From JBBECJ01 sp963763325 (GTDB taxonomy: Bacteria; Chloroflexota; Chloroflexia; Thermomicrobiales; CFX8), in contig CAVXOL010000001.1 in NCBI GenBank assembly GCA_963763325.1, forward strand, positions 434,001-498,000: DNA of 64,000 nt. Reading direction: 5' to 3'. Position numbers and translations under genes: made by a program. How positions within the stretch are numbered: position 1 is the stretch's first letter; each line of letters opens with the position of its first letter. This document shows positions 20,347 through 30,218 of this stretch, one piece after another. The notes under the pieces were generated by a model, which was not told the DNA's origin, searched no databases, and worked only from the letters and a program-made list of their open reading frames with translations.

Positions 20347-22704
20347 CTAGTGGTCCCCGTCGCCGTGAACCAGCCCGAGCCGGATGGCCGTCGTCGCTGC
20401 CGCCGTCCGGGAGTTGACACCCAGCTTGTTGAAGATGCTGCCGACATGACCCTGAGCGGTCCGGTGGCTGATGAACAATTTCTCGGCGATCTGCCGGTCG
20501 GACCAGCCAGCAACCAGTAGCTCCAGGACCTCCGTCTCACGGGCACTGAGGAGCGTCCGTTCAACGGCCGGCGCTGGCGCTGGGGAGGCGGCCCTAAGCT
20601 CGAACGCCAGAACCTCGGCGACGGCCTCCTCGATCGACAACGCGCGTCCGGCGTTCCAGGCGTCGGCGATGGCGTCCGGGCTGAGTTGCGGCTCGATCCT
20701 GCTGGTCGCCACGTCAATGGCCTGAACCGAGCCGGCCGTCCGCGCGATGCCGAAGGTGTCGAGGTGGGCGTCGGCAGCCCCGAGGAGCCGCGTCGCCAGG
20801 ATCGGCTGCCGGTCGGCGGCGGCGATGGCGGCCATCCGCTCCAGCAGCCGCACGATCCGAACCTGGTCGCCCGTCGTCAACCAGACCTTGAGGCTCTGCC
20901 GCACATACTCGCGCGCCGTGGCAAGCTCGCCCCGTTCCAGCGCGATCCGTCCCAGGTTGGCCTGACACGTCCCGATACCCCAGTCGAAGCTGGCGGTCGT
21001 TGACAGTTCCAGCGCCTCTTCGAGGAGCGGCGTCGCGTCATCATAGCGACGCAGGCTGACGGCGGTTGCGCCTGCATTGGCCAGGGCCAGGGCGAGATAC
21101 ATCGATTCCTCCAATGCCCGAAAGACCCCGGCTGATTCCAGATAGGTGTCGAAGGCGACATTCTGGTCGCCGACCTCCTCTGAGACATCGGCAGAACAGA
21201 AGAGGGTGATACCAATGCTCAATGGGTCGCCCGTCAGACGCGCGGCCCGGACGCCTTCGTCCGCCAGCCGCAACGCTCGTTCCGGATCGCCGGCGACGGT
21301 CGAGACCAGGGCGGCGCCGCCGAGCGACTGCGCCAGAGCTGGAGAGACAGTCTCGCTGCCCAACTCGATCGCCCGCAGGAGCCAGTTTCGGCCTTCACTG
21401 AAGTACCCGCGAAGCTCCCAGAAGACCCAGAGTCCGGCAGTCAGGCGCGGCAGGAGCGTGACATCGTGCTCGGAGGCCCAGGCGAGCGCCGCGCGCAGGT
21501 TGTCGTGCTCCGCTTCGAGGCGGTCGAGCCACGCGTAGTGCGCGCTGCTGAAGATGCCCGCACGCCCCTGCTCAGCCAACTCGGCGTACCAGACAGCATG
21601 GGCCTGCTGGACATCGGAGGCTTCGTGACTCTCCAGCAGCTGCTCGAGCGCGAACTCACGGATCGTCTCCAGCATCATGAAGCGCATTGTCCCGGCCGTA
21701 TCCGCGCGGCGCAGCAGGCTCTTGTCTATCAGCGAGGTGACGCCGTCGAGCGCGTCGATCTCCCCTGCGACGGCGGTGGCCCCCTCCAGCGTGAAGCCGC
21801 CGACGAATACTGCCAGGCGGCGGAAGATGGTTTGTTCGTCCGGCGTCAACAGGTCGTAGCTCCAGCTGATGGTGTCGCGCAGAGTCCGTTGGCGCGCCGG
21901 CAGATCGCGGGCGCCACCGATCAGCACGCGCAGCCGGTTCGAGAGTCGTGCCAGCAACGCCTCGGCCGACAGGACCTTCATTCGAGCTGCGGCCAGCTCG
22001 ATCGCCAGCGGAAGGCCGTCCAGCCGGAGGCAGATCTCGGCGACTGTCCGCGCGTTGCGCTCGTCCAGCGCGAACGAGAGGTCGACGGCCCGTGCTCGCG
22101 CGACGAACAGCGCGATCGCGGCACATTGCGCCAGTTCATCGACCGGCTTCGCCCGATGCGCGCCGGGCAACTCCAGCGGCGGCACCGGATACTCCTGCTC
22201 GCCCTGGACGTGGAGCGGCACGCGACTGGTCACGACGATGGCGAGCTGCGGACATTGGCGGAGGAGCAGGCTGACGGTCGGCGCGGCTTCGACCAGTTGC
22301 TCGAAGTTGTCCAGCACAAGCAACAGTTCATGCGCGCTCAGCGAGGCTGCTACGGAGTCCGTGAGAGACCGGTTCGCCTCTTCGCGGACGCTCATCTCGG
22401 TCGCAATCGCCCGCAGCAGGTGTTCGGACTCCGTCAGCGAGGCGAGAGCGATGAAACGTGTACCGGAGCGGAAATCGTCCTGCAGATCAATTGCCAGCTG
22501 TTGTGCGAGTCGTGTCTTGCCGCTGCCGCCGGGGCCGGTCAACGTCAGCAGCCGCGTCCCGGCGTCGAGCAGGAACGCGCGCAGTTCGTCAACCGCCTGA
22601 TCGCGCCCGATCAACGGATTGATCGGCGCTTGCGGGAGTGGGCCTGTGGCAGCTATTGCCGGCGTGAACGGAGTCGGGAAGGCAGACGCCATGGCAGTAC
22701 TCAT
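20347..22704 (-). CDS. ATPase-TPR-LuxR regulator, copy 3, intact
   Basis: The only uninterrupted member of the array, 785 residues. Walker A (GPGGSGKTR) is at about residue 58, Walker B (LLLVLDNFEQL) at about 130, VTSRVPLHV at about 155 and GLPLAIELAAARMKVLS at about 225. The winged helix (IFRRLAVFVGGFTLEGATAV) is near 290, TPR helices follow to about 700, and the LuxR helix-turn-helix (LSARETEVLELLVAGWSDRQIAEKLFISH, in two overlapping parts) closes the chain. It diverges most from the other three in the middle, for example WVFWELRGYFSEGRNWL instead of WWFWFTH. It lies 55 bp downstream of the start of copy 2's upstream gap and 65 bp from copy 4. As a signal-gated DNA-binding regulator its ligand and target are unknown. 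Confidence 0.92.
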   Translation of the reverse strand: MSTAMASAFPTPFTPAIAATGPLPQAPINPLIGRDQAVDELRAFLLDAGTRLLTLTGPGGSGKTRLAQQLAIDLQDDFRSGTRFIALASLTESEHLLRAIATEMSVREEANRSLTDSVAASLSAHELLLVLDNFEQLVEAAPTVSLLLRQCPQLAIVVTSRVPLHVQGEQEYPVPPLELPGAHRAKPVDELAQCAAIALFVARARAVDLSFALDERNARTVAEICLRLDGLPLAIELAAARMKVLSAEALLARLSNRLRVLIGGARDLPARQRTLRDTISWSYDLLTPDEQTIFRRLAVFVGGFTLEGATAVAGEIDALDGVTSLIDKSLLRRADTAGTMRFMMLETIREFALEQLLESHEASDVQQAHAVWYAELAEQGRAGIFSSAHYAWLDRLEAEHDNLRAALAWASEHDVTLLPRLTAGLWVFWELRGYFSEGRNWLLRAIELGSETVSPALAQSLGGAALVSTVAGDPERALRLADEGVRAARLTGDPLSIGITLFCSADVSEEVGDQNVAFDTYLESAGVFRALEESMYLALALANAGATAVSLRRYDDATPLLEEALELSTTASFDWGIGTCQANLGRIALERGELATAREYVRQSLKVWLTTGDQVRIVRLLERMAAIAAADRQPILATRLLGAADAHLDTFGIARTAGSVQAIDVATSRIEPQLSPDAIADAWNAGRALSIEEAVAEVLAFELRAASPAPAPAVERTLLSARETEVLELLVAGWSDRQIAEKLFISHRTAQGHVGSIFNKLGVNSRTAAATTAIRLGLVHGDGDH

Positions 22705-22769
22705 TCGGGTGCAGGTGCTAGCGGCGATGTAGCTGCATCTTGACCAGCACGAGGACGAAAGTCAACCGG

Positions 22770-25166
22770 TCATCCGCCCGATGACGATGTTGGCTGGTCA
22801 TCAGCTACCAGCCCCATCCGGATCGCGGTCGTGGCAGCGGCTGTTCGGCTGTTGACGCCAAGCTTGTTGAAGATGCTGCCGACGTGACCCTGGGCGGTTC
22901 GGTGGCTGATGAAGAGTGTCTCAGCGATCTGACGGTCAGAGTAGCCGGCGACCAGCAGTTGCAGGACATCCATCTCGCGGGCTGAGAGCCCGGCTGCAGG
23001 AACTGCGGTGGACTTCGGTTCAACTGGCGTGGATGGCGTGTTCGTCGCCAGGTCGAGCAGCTCCTCCAGGCTGAGTGCTCGACCCGCGTCCCAGGCGGCT
23101 GTGAACCCCTCGTCGCCGAGCTGTCGCTGGATATCGACCATCGCCCGTTCATAGGCGGTCGTCAGCATAGGCATGAAGGCGGCGCCGTGCTGCTCGCGGA
23201 GCGCTTCCGACCCTCCAAGTAGCCGGGCCGAATAGTCATGGTGGCCAGTAAGCTGGGCAGCGACACCCAGTTCGTTGATGGCTCGCGACATCCGCCACCA
23301 GTCACCCACGTCATGCCAGAGACGGACGCTCTCGCGGTCCAGTTCGATCGCTCGGGTCAGGTCGTCCTTCATCCGGTAGACTCGCCCAAGGTGACCGAGC
23401 GATAGCGCGATGGCCCACGTGAACTCCTGCTGGCGTGCCAGTGCCAACCCCTCCTCGATCAACGAGATCGCTTGGTCGAGCTCGCCGATCTCGCGATAGA
23501 TGGCTCCAATCGAGTTCAGCGTCACGACCAGCCATGGCACGGCTTCCAGCGACCGAAAGAGTGCTTCCGCTTCACGGAAGAGTGCGAGCGGTCGAGACGG
23601 CTCCCAGTGTCCATCGACGACATCCGCCAGGGCATAGAACGCGATCGCGAGCGTGCCAGGATCGCCCAGCTCGCGGGCAAGCTCCAGTCCAGCCTGGTGC
23701 ATCGCCATCGCTGACTCGAACTCGCCGACGGCTTCCGCAAACCAGGCCGTGACAGCGTTCAGCCGGATCCACAACAGGGTTGGCGCACGATCGAGGCGGG
23801 CGAAGGCTCGTGCCGACCACTCACGGCCGATCGTCAGATGACTGTGGGTGAACCAGAACCACCAGGCCTCGACGATCATCTGCGCTGCCTGCTCGGTGGC
23901 GCCGGTCTCAAGCAGCCAATCCAGCGCCGCCCGCAGGCTGTCATGCTCCTGTTCGAGCCGGTCGATCGCGGACTGACTGGGAGCCGCGTAGAGGGTGACA
24001 GCCGCGGCTGTCACAAGCGCCCGACACCATCCAACATGGCGCTGGCGCGTTTCGGCTTCGTCGCCGCTAGCACCGAGTTGTTCTAGCGCAAAGGCGCGAA
24101 TCGTGTCGAGCATCGTGAAGCGCGGTTCGCCGCCCTGCCCGTTCGTGCGTTGAAGGAGGCTCTTGTCAACCAGCGATGCAACGCCGTCCAGGACGAGGTC
24201 CGATCCAGCGACCTGCTCGGCAGCGTCGAGGTCGAACCCGGTTGGGAAGACCGACAGACGACGGAAGAGCGCCTGCTCGTCAGGCTCCAGCAGGTCGTAG
24301 CTCCAGGCAATCGCGCCACGCATCGTCTGCAATCGCGCAGGCTGATCACGCGGGCCACCAATCAGGACCTGGAGGCGGTCACCCAGCCGCTCGGCCAGCG
24401 CCTGCGGCGAGAGGATCTTCGTCCGGGCGGCTGCCAGCTCGATCGCCAGTGGCAGGCCGTCCAGGCGCCGGCAGACCTCGACGATCGCCGGGGCATTCTC
24501 CTCGGTCAAGGTGAACGCCGGACTGACCGAACCCGCCCGCAGCAGGAAGAGTGCAACGGCGTCGCTGGCGGCGATCTCGGCCAACGAGCGGGAACGGGAG
24601 GCTCCCGGCACTGAGAGGGGCGGGACGACCAGCTCCTGCTCGCCGGTGACCTTCAGGACGACGCGGCTGGTGACGATCATCTTCAGGGCCGGGCAGGCGG
24701 CCAGCAGTGCCGTCAGCGCTGGGGCAGCCTCGACGACCTGCTCAAAGTTGTCCAGTAGCAGCAGTCGGGGACGACCGGCCAGGACCGACGCCAGCTGCTC
24801 GGTGAGATCCGTGCCGCCGGCGTCTGGAATGCCTAGCGCGCCGGCGATCGTGAGCAACACCAGCCGGGTGTCGCCAACCGGCGCCAGCGGGACGAACGTC
24901 GTGCCACCAGGGAAATCAGCAGCTAAGTTCCTCGGCCAGCCGCAGCAGCAGCCGCGTCTTGCCGACGCCCCCGGCCCGGTCAACGTCAGCAACCGGACGG
25001 TCGGGGATGCCAGCAGGTCGGCTGCCAGCGCGATCTCGCGTTCGCGGCCGACGAGCGGGGTCAACGGGACCGGCAGCGTTGAGACCGGCGCGAGCATACG
25101 CCCCGGCGCGATCGGCGTCGGCGAGTTGATCTCTCTGAACGGCTCGGCCGGCAGTGACGATGGCAT
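22770..25166 (-). CDS. ATPase-TPR-LuxR regulator, copy 4, Walker A garbled by paired indels
   Basis: About 798 residues, with start ATG 25166 (MPSSLPAEPFREINSP). Everything matches copies 1 and 2 (PLTPLVGRERE, LLLLDNFEQVVEA, GLPLAIELAAARTKILSP, WWFWFTHSHLTIGREW, REMDVLQLLVAGYSDRQIAE, ISHRTAQGHVGS) except a 16-residue stretch where the Walker A loop should be. There the frame reads GPGASARRGCCCGWPRN. Restoring one G near 24970 and removing one base near 24925 gives GPGGVGKTRLLLRLAEEL, the expected P-loop. Two compensating indels in a run of G are best explained as base-calling errors; if real, the ATPase would be dead. It is the first gene of the array, next to the candidate origin. Confidence 0.88.
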   Translation of the reverse strand: MPSSLPAEPFREINSPTPIAPGRMLAPVSTLPVPLTPLVGREREIALAADLLASPTVRLLTLTGPGASARRGCCCGWPRNLAADFPGGTTFVPLAPVGDTRLVLLTIAGALGIPDAGGTDLTEQLASVLAGRPRLLLLDNFEQVVEAAPALTALLAACPALKMIVTSRVVLKVTGEQELVVPPLSVPGASRSRSLAEIAASDAVALFLLRAGSVSPAFTLTEENAPAIVEVCRRLDGLPLAIELAAARTKILSPQALAERLGDRLQVLIGGPRDQPARLQTMRGAIAWSYDLLEPDEQALFRRLSVFPTGFDLDAAEQVAGSDLVLDGVASLVDKSLLQRTNGQGGEPRFTMLDTIRAFALEQLGASGDEAETRQRHVGWCRALVTAAAVTLYAAPSQSAIDRLEQEHDSLRAALDWLLETGATEQAAQMIVEAWWFWFTHSHLTIGREWSARAFARLDRAPTLLWIRLNAVTAWFAEAVGEFESAMAMHQAGLELARELGDPGTLAIAFYALADVVDGHWEPSRPLALFREAEALFRSLEAVPWLVVTLNSIGAIYREIGELDQAISLIEEGLALARQQEFTWAIALSLGHLGRVYRMKDDLTRAIELDRESVRLWHDVGDWWRMSRAINELGVAAQLTGHHDYSARLLGGSEALREQHGAAFMPMLTTAYERAMVDIQRQLGDEGFTAAWDAGRALSLEELLDLATNTPSTPVEPKSTAVPAAGLSAREMDVLQLLVAGYSDRQIAETLFISHRTAQGHVGSIFNKLGVNSRTAAATTAIRMGLVADDQPTSSSGG

Positions 25167-25309
25167 GCTGAACCGCGACCTTGCAGGTGATCGACGATGC
25201 AACGACACTCGCACGATACACCCGTGCCAGGCCGATCACAACTGGTCAGGGCTGGAACCACCGGAGCGGCCACCAGTGACAGACAGGCAACCCGTCATCA
25301 CTGTCGCGA

Positions 25310-25625
25310 CCGGTTATCCCCCGATGTGGATAACTCACCATTCCAGTGTGGACAACTGTGGGGAAATGGGGACGGGGATGTGTACGTACACCCAACCGTC
25401 GTCGATAACTGCCCTACACAGTCGTGGACAACCTGGGGCACGCCACTGATAACCAACCGGTGCCGAATGTGTCACAGGTGGTTTGTGGGGAGATGGGGAT
25501 AAGTCATCAGTCAGTCGGTCAGTCGCGTTTCGGGCTTCGGGACGGGCCAAACGGCAGTTATCCCCACAATCCACACCCTCTACTCTTACCTACTAAAAAC
25601 ACATACAAAATGAAGATAGAACGAA
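25310..25625. other. Candidate replication origin: DnaA-box cluster and AT-rich tract
   Basis: One perfect DnaA box (TTATCCACA, minus strand, 25325-25333) is surrounded by one-mismatch boxes at 25347-25355 (TTGTCCACA, minus), 25494-25502 (TTATCCCCA, minus) and 25558-25566 (TTATCCCCA, plus). Weaker copies lie at 25314, 25357 and 25423. Directly to the right, 25580-25620 is strongly AT-rich for this genome (TACTAAAAACACATACAAAA) and could be the unwinding element. There is no gene here. Genes to the left run leftwards almost without exception and most far to the right run rightwards, as expected for divergent forks. No dnaA, dnaN or parAB is adjacent, which is the main argument against. Confidence 0.5.
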
Positions 25626-25793
25626 CACGAGAGCCAGACCGTGCTGAGAGGAAAGCTCTGAACTGGTCCTCATGTATCGCGGACAACACTCAACCTGCAT
25701 TGCTGTTTGCTGCCCGGACGGTGAGTACTCGTCATGCTGTGCCAATCAACCGGATACAGCGTCGTTTTGACAGACAGGATCGGAGCGAGACGG

Positions 25794-25919
25794 ATGAAGC
25801 GCTGGCAAGGTCAGGCGATGTCGGATTTTATGCGAGTGATGCTGTTCGTCGGAGTGCCGGCAGCAATCGGGATTGGTGTCGGCCGGCTGGCGGTGACCCG
25901 GAGCGACAGTCTGGCGTGA
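25794..25919 (+). CDS. Possible 41-residue membrane peptide
   Basis: ATG 25794 with GGAG eight bases upstream opens a short frame whose middle is one hydrophobic helix (VMLFVGVPAAIGIGVG) between basic ends (MKRWQ, GRLAVTRSD). It lies alone in the gene-poor stretch right of the candidate origin. The ribosome site and single helix support it, but with this length chance cannot be excluded. Confidence 0.35.
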   Translation: MKRWQGQAMSDFMRVMLFVGVPAAIGIGVGRLAVTRSDSLA

Positions 25920-26177
25920 GCCGATTCCCGCGCCGGCAGCCACGATGGCACCGTCTGTGTGCTCGGTTCGCAAAGGGTTGGTTGCGATGACGGTTAGCTC
26001 CTGCTGACTTCAAGCGTGCTCGCAAATCGTGTCGCTGAAGTGACAGGCAGTTTCCAGCGCGTGACCGGCTCGAAGATGGTGCTGTTCTGCTTACAGCAGC
26101 CGATGTGGATGGCCTGTGGACAACTCCGCAGGCAATCGCTGGCTGACCGGTCGTTCTCGATTGGCTGGCTGACGCCA
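25920..26177. other. Non-coding stretch with one further DnaA-like 9-mer
   Basis: There is no convincing gene. A TTGTCCACA-type box (minus strand) is at 26115-26123 and a half-match at 26104. The rest is unremarkable. Confidence 0.35.
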
Positions 26178-27189
26178 TCATGCCCGGGCGCATCCATACG
26201 TGTCTACTAACCAAGTGAGGGCGGCCTGTAGCGCATAGTCATCTTCCGGCGGGTTCCGGACCCAGGTCCGATCGACCAGCTGGTCCGGCTCGATCGCGTC
26301 GTCGTAGGTCTGGCCGGTGCGGTCGGCCATCAGGGCGACCGTCACTGCGAGGGCTGCGCCGTCAGGCATGATCTCAGCGACGTTGGCGGTTGGAACGCCT
26401 CTCGTTGGTTCGCCAAAGCTGCGCGTATTCTTCCGGCCTCGGAAGGCGACGACGACGGCTTCGCCTGAGCTAGCCGTCATCCGGCTCGTGATAATCGCGA
26501 CCGGTGGGTCGGGTTGCTGAAGGCCGTAGTCGGCCGCGATCGTTACGGTGTCGTCACCACGGATCGCCTGCCCTTCGCGGAGTATCCAGGTCTGGCGGAA
26601 GTCGTCAGCTTCGTCGACGAATGCGCCGACCTCGCTTTCGCCGAGCAGTGGCTCGACCGCTGCCAGCATCGGCCACATGTTGCCGCCGGTGTTGTCGCGC
26701 AGGTCGATAACCCAGCCAGAGGCCGGTTGTGTGTCAATCTCGCGAATGATCTCAAGTGCGGTGTCGGCATATCGCTGGGGGTAGTTCTCGCCGAAGTTGG
26801 CGGATGGCAGCAGGAGGTAGCCGACATCGCCGATCCGCCGCCCCTCCGGCAGCGGCGCTTCCTGGTTGTCCTGGGTCATCCCCGAAATAAGGTTCGGTTC
26901 GACCAGCCGGCTGTGGATGCCGCCGGCCTCCCGCAGGACGTACGAGATCGCGGGGTACGTGTCGGCGGGCGTCTTTGCGCCCTCGGCCCGGCGGAATGCT
27001 TCCTCCCGCATTGCCGGCCAGTCGATGTCGTGCGAGAAGAGGGCGTTCTCCTCGATGAAGTCGAGGGCGGTGGTGAGATACGTGACTGGGTCAATCTCGG
27101 CCGTCGGTGAGGCGTCCGGAGTCTCGGCATCCTTGGAACTCCCACAACCGGGTAGGAGCACCATCAGCAACATGCAGGAATCGGCGCAT
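26178..27189 (-). CDS. Lipid-anchored S41-family peptidase
   Basis: The mature part is a C-terminal-processing-protease-like (S41) serine peptidase: core motif GWVIDLRDNTGGNMWPM, nucleophile region TSRMTASSGEAVVVAF (Ser in ASSGEA) and general-base Lys in GRKNTRSFG, then GEPTRGVPTAN. No PDZ domain is evident, so it resembles the short tricorn-core/S41 forms. The N-terminus has a lipobox (LLPGC) but the frame looks wrong in the signal peptide. ATG 27189 with GGGAG upstream reads MRRFLH and then needs a one- or two-base shift to join MLLMVLLPGC, so an indel near 27172 is likely. It would act outside the membrane on peptides. It precedes nothing obvious; the S9 peptidase gene lies upstream on the same strand. 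Confidence 0.85.
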
Positions 27190-27252
27190 GACACATCTCC
27201 CTTCGCGAATCGCGAACGATGCTTTCCATGCTTCGCTCCTCTGTCCCCAATG

Positions 27253-29105
27253 TCACCTATTCAGCACCATCCGCACCAGGAAGTCGTCGCTGCGGCGGGC
27301 GTCGTCGATGATGGTTGAGACGTGCTTCCAGCCATGGCCCTCGTCGGGGTAGACGGTGTACTCGACGTGCTTGCCGGCTTTCTCTAGCGCGGCCGCCATC
27401 GTGTCCATCTCGGAGCGGTGGCAGACGATGTCGTCCTCACCTTGCAGGATCAGCAGCGGGCCGTGGACGTTATCCACATAGGTCAGTGGCGATCGTTCGC
27501 GGTAGAGGCCGGTACGCGATCCTCCTGTGCCGCCCATCAGCTTGGCGAGGTAGTGGCGCTCGAAGATCCAGGTTCGGTCGGTGAAGGTCGCCAGGTCGGC
27601 GATGCCGTAGCGGGCGATGCCGGCCTTGAAGACCTCCGGCGCACGCGTCATGCAGATCAGCGTGCTGTAGCCGCCGGCCGATCCTCCCGTCGCGACGACG
27701 CGGGTTGGGTCGACCGCGCCACGGGCGATGACGGCTTCGACACCGGTCACGTTGTCGTCCAGATCGCCGCCGCCCCAGTCGCCGTAGAGCGCCTCCATGA
27801 ACGAGCGCCCGTAGCCCTTCGAGCCGCGATAGTTCGGGACAAGGACGACGTAGCCGCGCTGGACGAGGTACTGGATCCACGGAATCCAGGTCTTGTTGGC
27901 CTGGCCGACCGGTCCGCCGTGGATGTGGACGATCAGCGGGTGTCTTGCCGGGCTGGATGTCTCGTGGCTGGTAGAGCATGCCGTGGATCGTCAGACCGTC
28001 GCGCGACTGCCACGAGATGACCTCCGGCAGGACGAGGTCGCCACCAACGACGCCACCGGTGGCTGAGAAGGTCAGCTGGCGGCGTTCGCCGTCGATCGTG
28101 ATCTCCCAGAGGTCGGGCGGGGCGATGCGGCGACTGGTAGACGCAGACGAGGCGGCGCTCGTCGATCCAGGCCAGCTCGGTGTGGACGCCGCGCTCGTCG
28201 GTGAGCTGGCGCGTCTCGCCCCTGAAGAACACGCAGACCTGGTTCTCGTTGTCCTCGTTGCGGGTGAAGGCGATTGTGCTGCCGTCCGGCGAGACCGCCG
28301 GCCAGAGGTGGTCGTGCATGCCTGTGACGAGTGGCTCGGGTTCTGAGCCGTCCGGATGGACCGCCCAGAGGCCTGGGTGCTCGCTGCCGTTGTCGGACAT
28401 GTAGAAGATCGACTCGCCGTTCGGCGACCACTGCGGCCAGTTGTTGATGACCCGCTCACCGCCGGCGACGATCCGCCGCTCGCCCGTTTCGACGTCGGCG
28501 ACGACAACGGCCGCCTCGTCCCAGGGCATGTCGTAGTGCGGCCACTGCATGTAGAGCAGCGAATGGCCATCCGGCGACCACTTCGGCTCGGCGACGTACT
28601 CATCGTCGTCGTTGCTGCTGATCTGTCGCATCCAGGTCCCGTCGATGGCGGCGACGAAGATATCGACCGACTCGCCCCGCTCGGCAACATAGGCGACCCG
28701 AGTGCCATCTGGCGAGACCGCCGGCGAGTGGTGGTTGCCGGCTGCGTCGTCGATCCGGCGCGATGGCCCACCGCTGGCCGGAACTGCCCAGAGCTTGCCC
28801 TCCTGGTTCGAGGCGAAGACGATCGTCTGGCTATCCGGCGTCCAGGCGATTGACGAAGCCTGCCGCTGGCCGAGGTCCGGCCCCTGCGGCCGGGCGACGT
28901 CGGTCAGCTGCATCGGCTGGCCGGTCTGCAGGTCCAACACCCAGATATCGAGCCGCCCATCGTAGCCGCGCGAGTAGGCGACCTTGCGGCCATCTGGCGA
29001 GGGACGCGGCGTCGCGATCGTTGGGATCGTCGCCCACGCCTCTGGCTGAAGCGTGGCTTCCCAGCGTCCCGGTTCTCGGCTCCAATGGTCGTCGCGTGTC
29101 GGCAT
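27253..29105 (-). CDS. S9-family prolyl oligopeptidase-like peptidase, frameshifted
   Basis: About 620 residues after repair. The N-terminal part (from ATG 29105, GGGAG upstream) is a beta-propeller with TolB-like blades (PSPDGRKVAYSRG, WTPDSQTIVFASN, WSPDGHSLLYMQW) that gates access to the active site. The C-terminal part is the alpha/beta hydrolase domain: nucleophile GGSAGGY, Asp in LILQGEDDIV and His in PDEGHGW. Between them the sequence changes frame near 28130 and near 27945. The bridging pieces (DGLTIHGMLYQP, then VVLVPNYRGSKGYG) show nothing else is missing. No signal peptide is seen, so it probably degrades peptides in the cytoplasm. Confidence 0.87.
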
Positions 29106-29223
29106 CGTTCGCTCCCGTCATCCTGCGCTCGTCATGTTGGGGCAGGATCGCAGAGGGTGGGTTGGGGTGCAACTGTCGGGACGTCGGACGCGAGGAGTGA
29201 AGACGCTGCGTCCCACGTCCCGT

Positions 29224-29568
29224 TCATCCATGCACCGCGCGGCTATCGACCGGCGCTTCGTCCCGCTCGTCCATGCCGTAGTCGCGGATGACGCCGGCGA
29301 TGCGGAGGCGGTAGTCGGCGAAGATGTTGGTTCGGCCGAGGGTCTGGGCGGCGCGGTGCGTTTCCCGTTGCCGCCATTCGGCGAGGGCGGCCTCGTCGCG
29401 CCAGAAGGAGAGCGAGAGGATCTTGCCGGGAGTGGAGAGACTCTCGAAGCGCTCGATTGAGACGAAGCCGTCGATCTCATCGAGCATTGGACGGAGGGCA
29501 GCGGCGATGTCGAGATACTCCTGTGTTCGTCCGGCATTTGGCTGGACCTCGAAGATGACGGCGATCAT
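29224..29568 (-). CDS. ABM-domain (antibiotic biosynthesis monooxygenase-like) protein
   Basis: A 114-residue dimeric alpha+beta barrel protein: first strand MIAVIFEVQPNAG, then TQEYLDIAAALRPML and FVSIERFESL, LSLSFWRDEAALAEWR and RDYGMDERDEAP. Proteins of this family oxidise quinol-type polyketides without cofactors, degrade haem, or act only as small stress proteins, so the true activity is open. It ends 118 bp before the S9 peptidase gene and is on the same strand. The opposite-strand acetyltransferase starts 134 bp away, so the two genes share a divergent promoter region. Confidence 0.8.
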   Translation of the reverse strand: MIAVIFEVQPNAGRTQEYLDIAAALRPMLDEIDGFVSIERFESLSTPGKILSLSFWRDEAALAEWRQRETHRAAQTLGRTNIFADYRLRIAGVIRDYGMDERDEAPVDSRAVHG

Positions 29569-29702
29569 CGTTTCTCACTCTCGTTCAGTTTCCAGCGGAC
29601 TTGCTATCGTTGACTGGCTGTCTGGCAGCCCACCCGCATCCGGCGCCTGCGCGACCCCGGCCCGCTGCGCCCGGCAATTGTCAGCCAATTGGAGACGCTG
29701 AA

Positions 29703-30218
29703 GTGACGAACGACGTGCGGATTATCACACTCCCTCCCGAGCGCTGGGAGGAGTACCGCACGTTGCGCCTCTACGCGCTTCAGGAGTCGCCGCAGGCGTT
29801 CGGCTCGTCGTACGCGGAATCGGTCGCGCAGCCTGACGAGTTCTGGATCAATCGCCTGCGCAGCGCCGAAGCAGGCCGGAACGTGCTGCTCTTCGCCGAG
29901 GATGATGGCCAACTGGTCGGCCTGATCGGCAGCTATGGCGAAGCCGGCGAACCCGATGTTGCCAACATCATCACTGTCTTCGTCGCGCCGGACTATCGCG
30001 GGAGCGGCCTCGGCAGCCGGCTGGTCGACGCGATCCTGGCCGAGGTCCGGAAGCGTCCTGAGATCCGCGTCGCCCGGCTGACCGTCAACGTCGCGCAGAC
30101 TGCTGCCATCAGCGCTTACCACCGGGCAGGCTTCAAGACGGTCGCGACCGAGCACAACCTCATGGGCGACGGCATCGAGCACGACGAGCTGATCATGGAG
30201 CTGGCGCTCTACCCGTAG
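29703..30218 (+). CDS. GNAT-family N-acetyltransferase
   Basis: A 171-residue acetyltransferase. The chain starts RIITLPPERWEEYRTLRLYAL, has the central strand VGLIGSYGE, and then the acetyl-CoA loop VFVAPDYRGSGLGSRLVDAI (motif A, RxxGxG/A), followed by RLTVNVAQTAAISAYHRAGF (motif B). GTG 29703 is taken as start because GGAG lies nine bases upstream and the family sequence begins there. It acetylates an amine of a small molecule or protein; the substrate cannot be told from sequence. A strong terminator follows at once. Confidence 0.9.
   Translation: MTNDVRIITLPPERWEEYRTLRLYALQESPQAFGSSYAESVAQPDEFWINRLRSAEAGRNVLLFAEDDGQLVGLIGSYGEAGEPDVANIITVFVAPDYRGSGLGSRLVDAILAEVRKRPEIRVARLTVNVAQTAAISAYHRAGFKTVATEHNLMGDGIEHDELIMELALYP

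Noticed and set aside
22770..25166. Treating the Walker A block in LuxR copy 4 as a genuine novel motif
   Set aside because: Moving one base at each end restores the family sequence exactly, so an indel pair is far more likely.
25424..25990. 188-residue plus-strand frame through the candidate origin
   Set aside because: Crosses DnaA-box and AT-rich DNA, no ribosome site, low-complexity Arg/Asn-rich composition.
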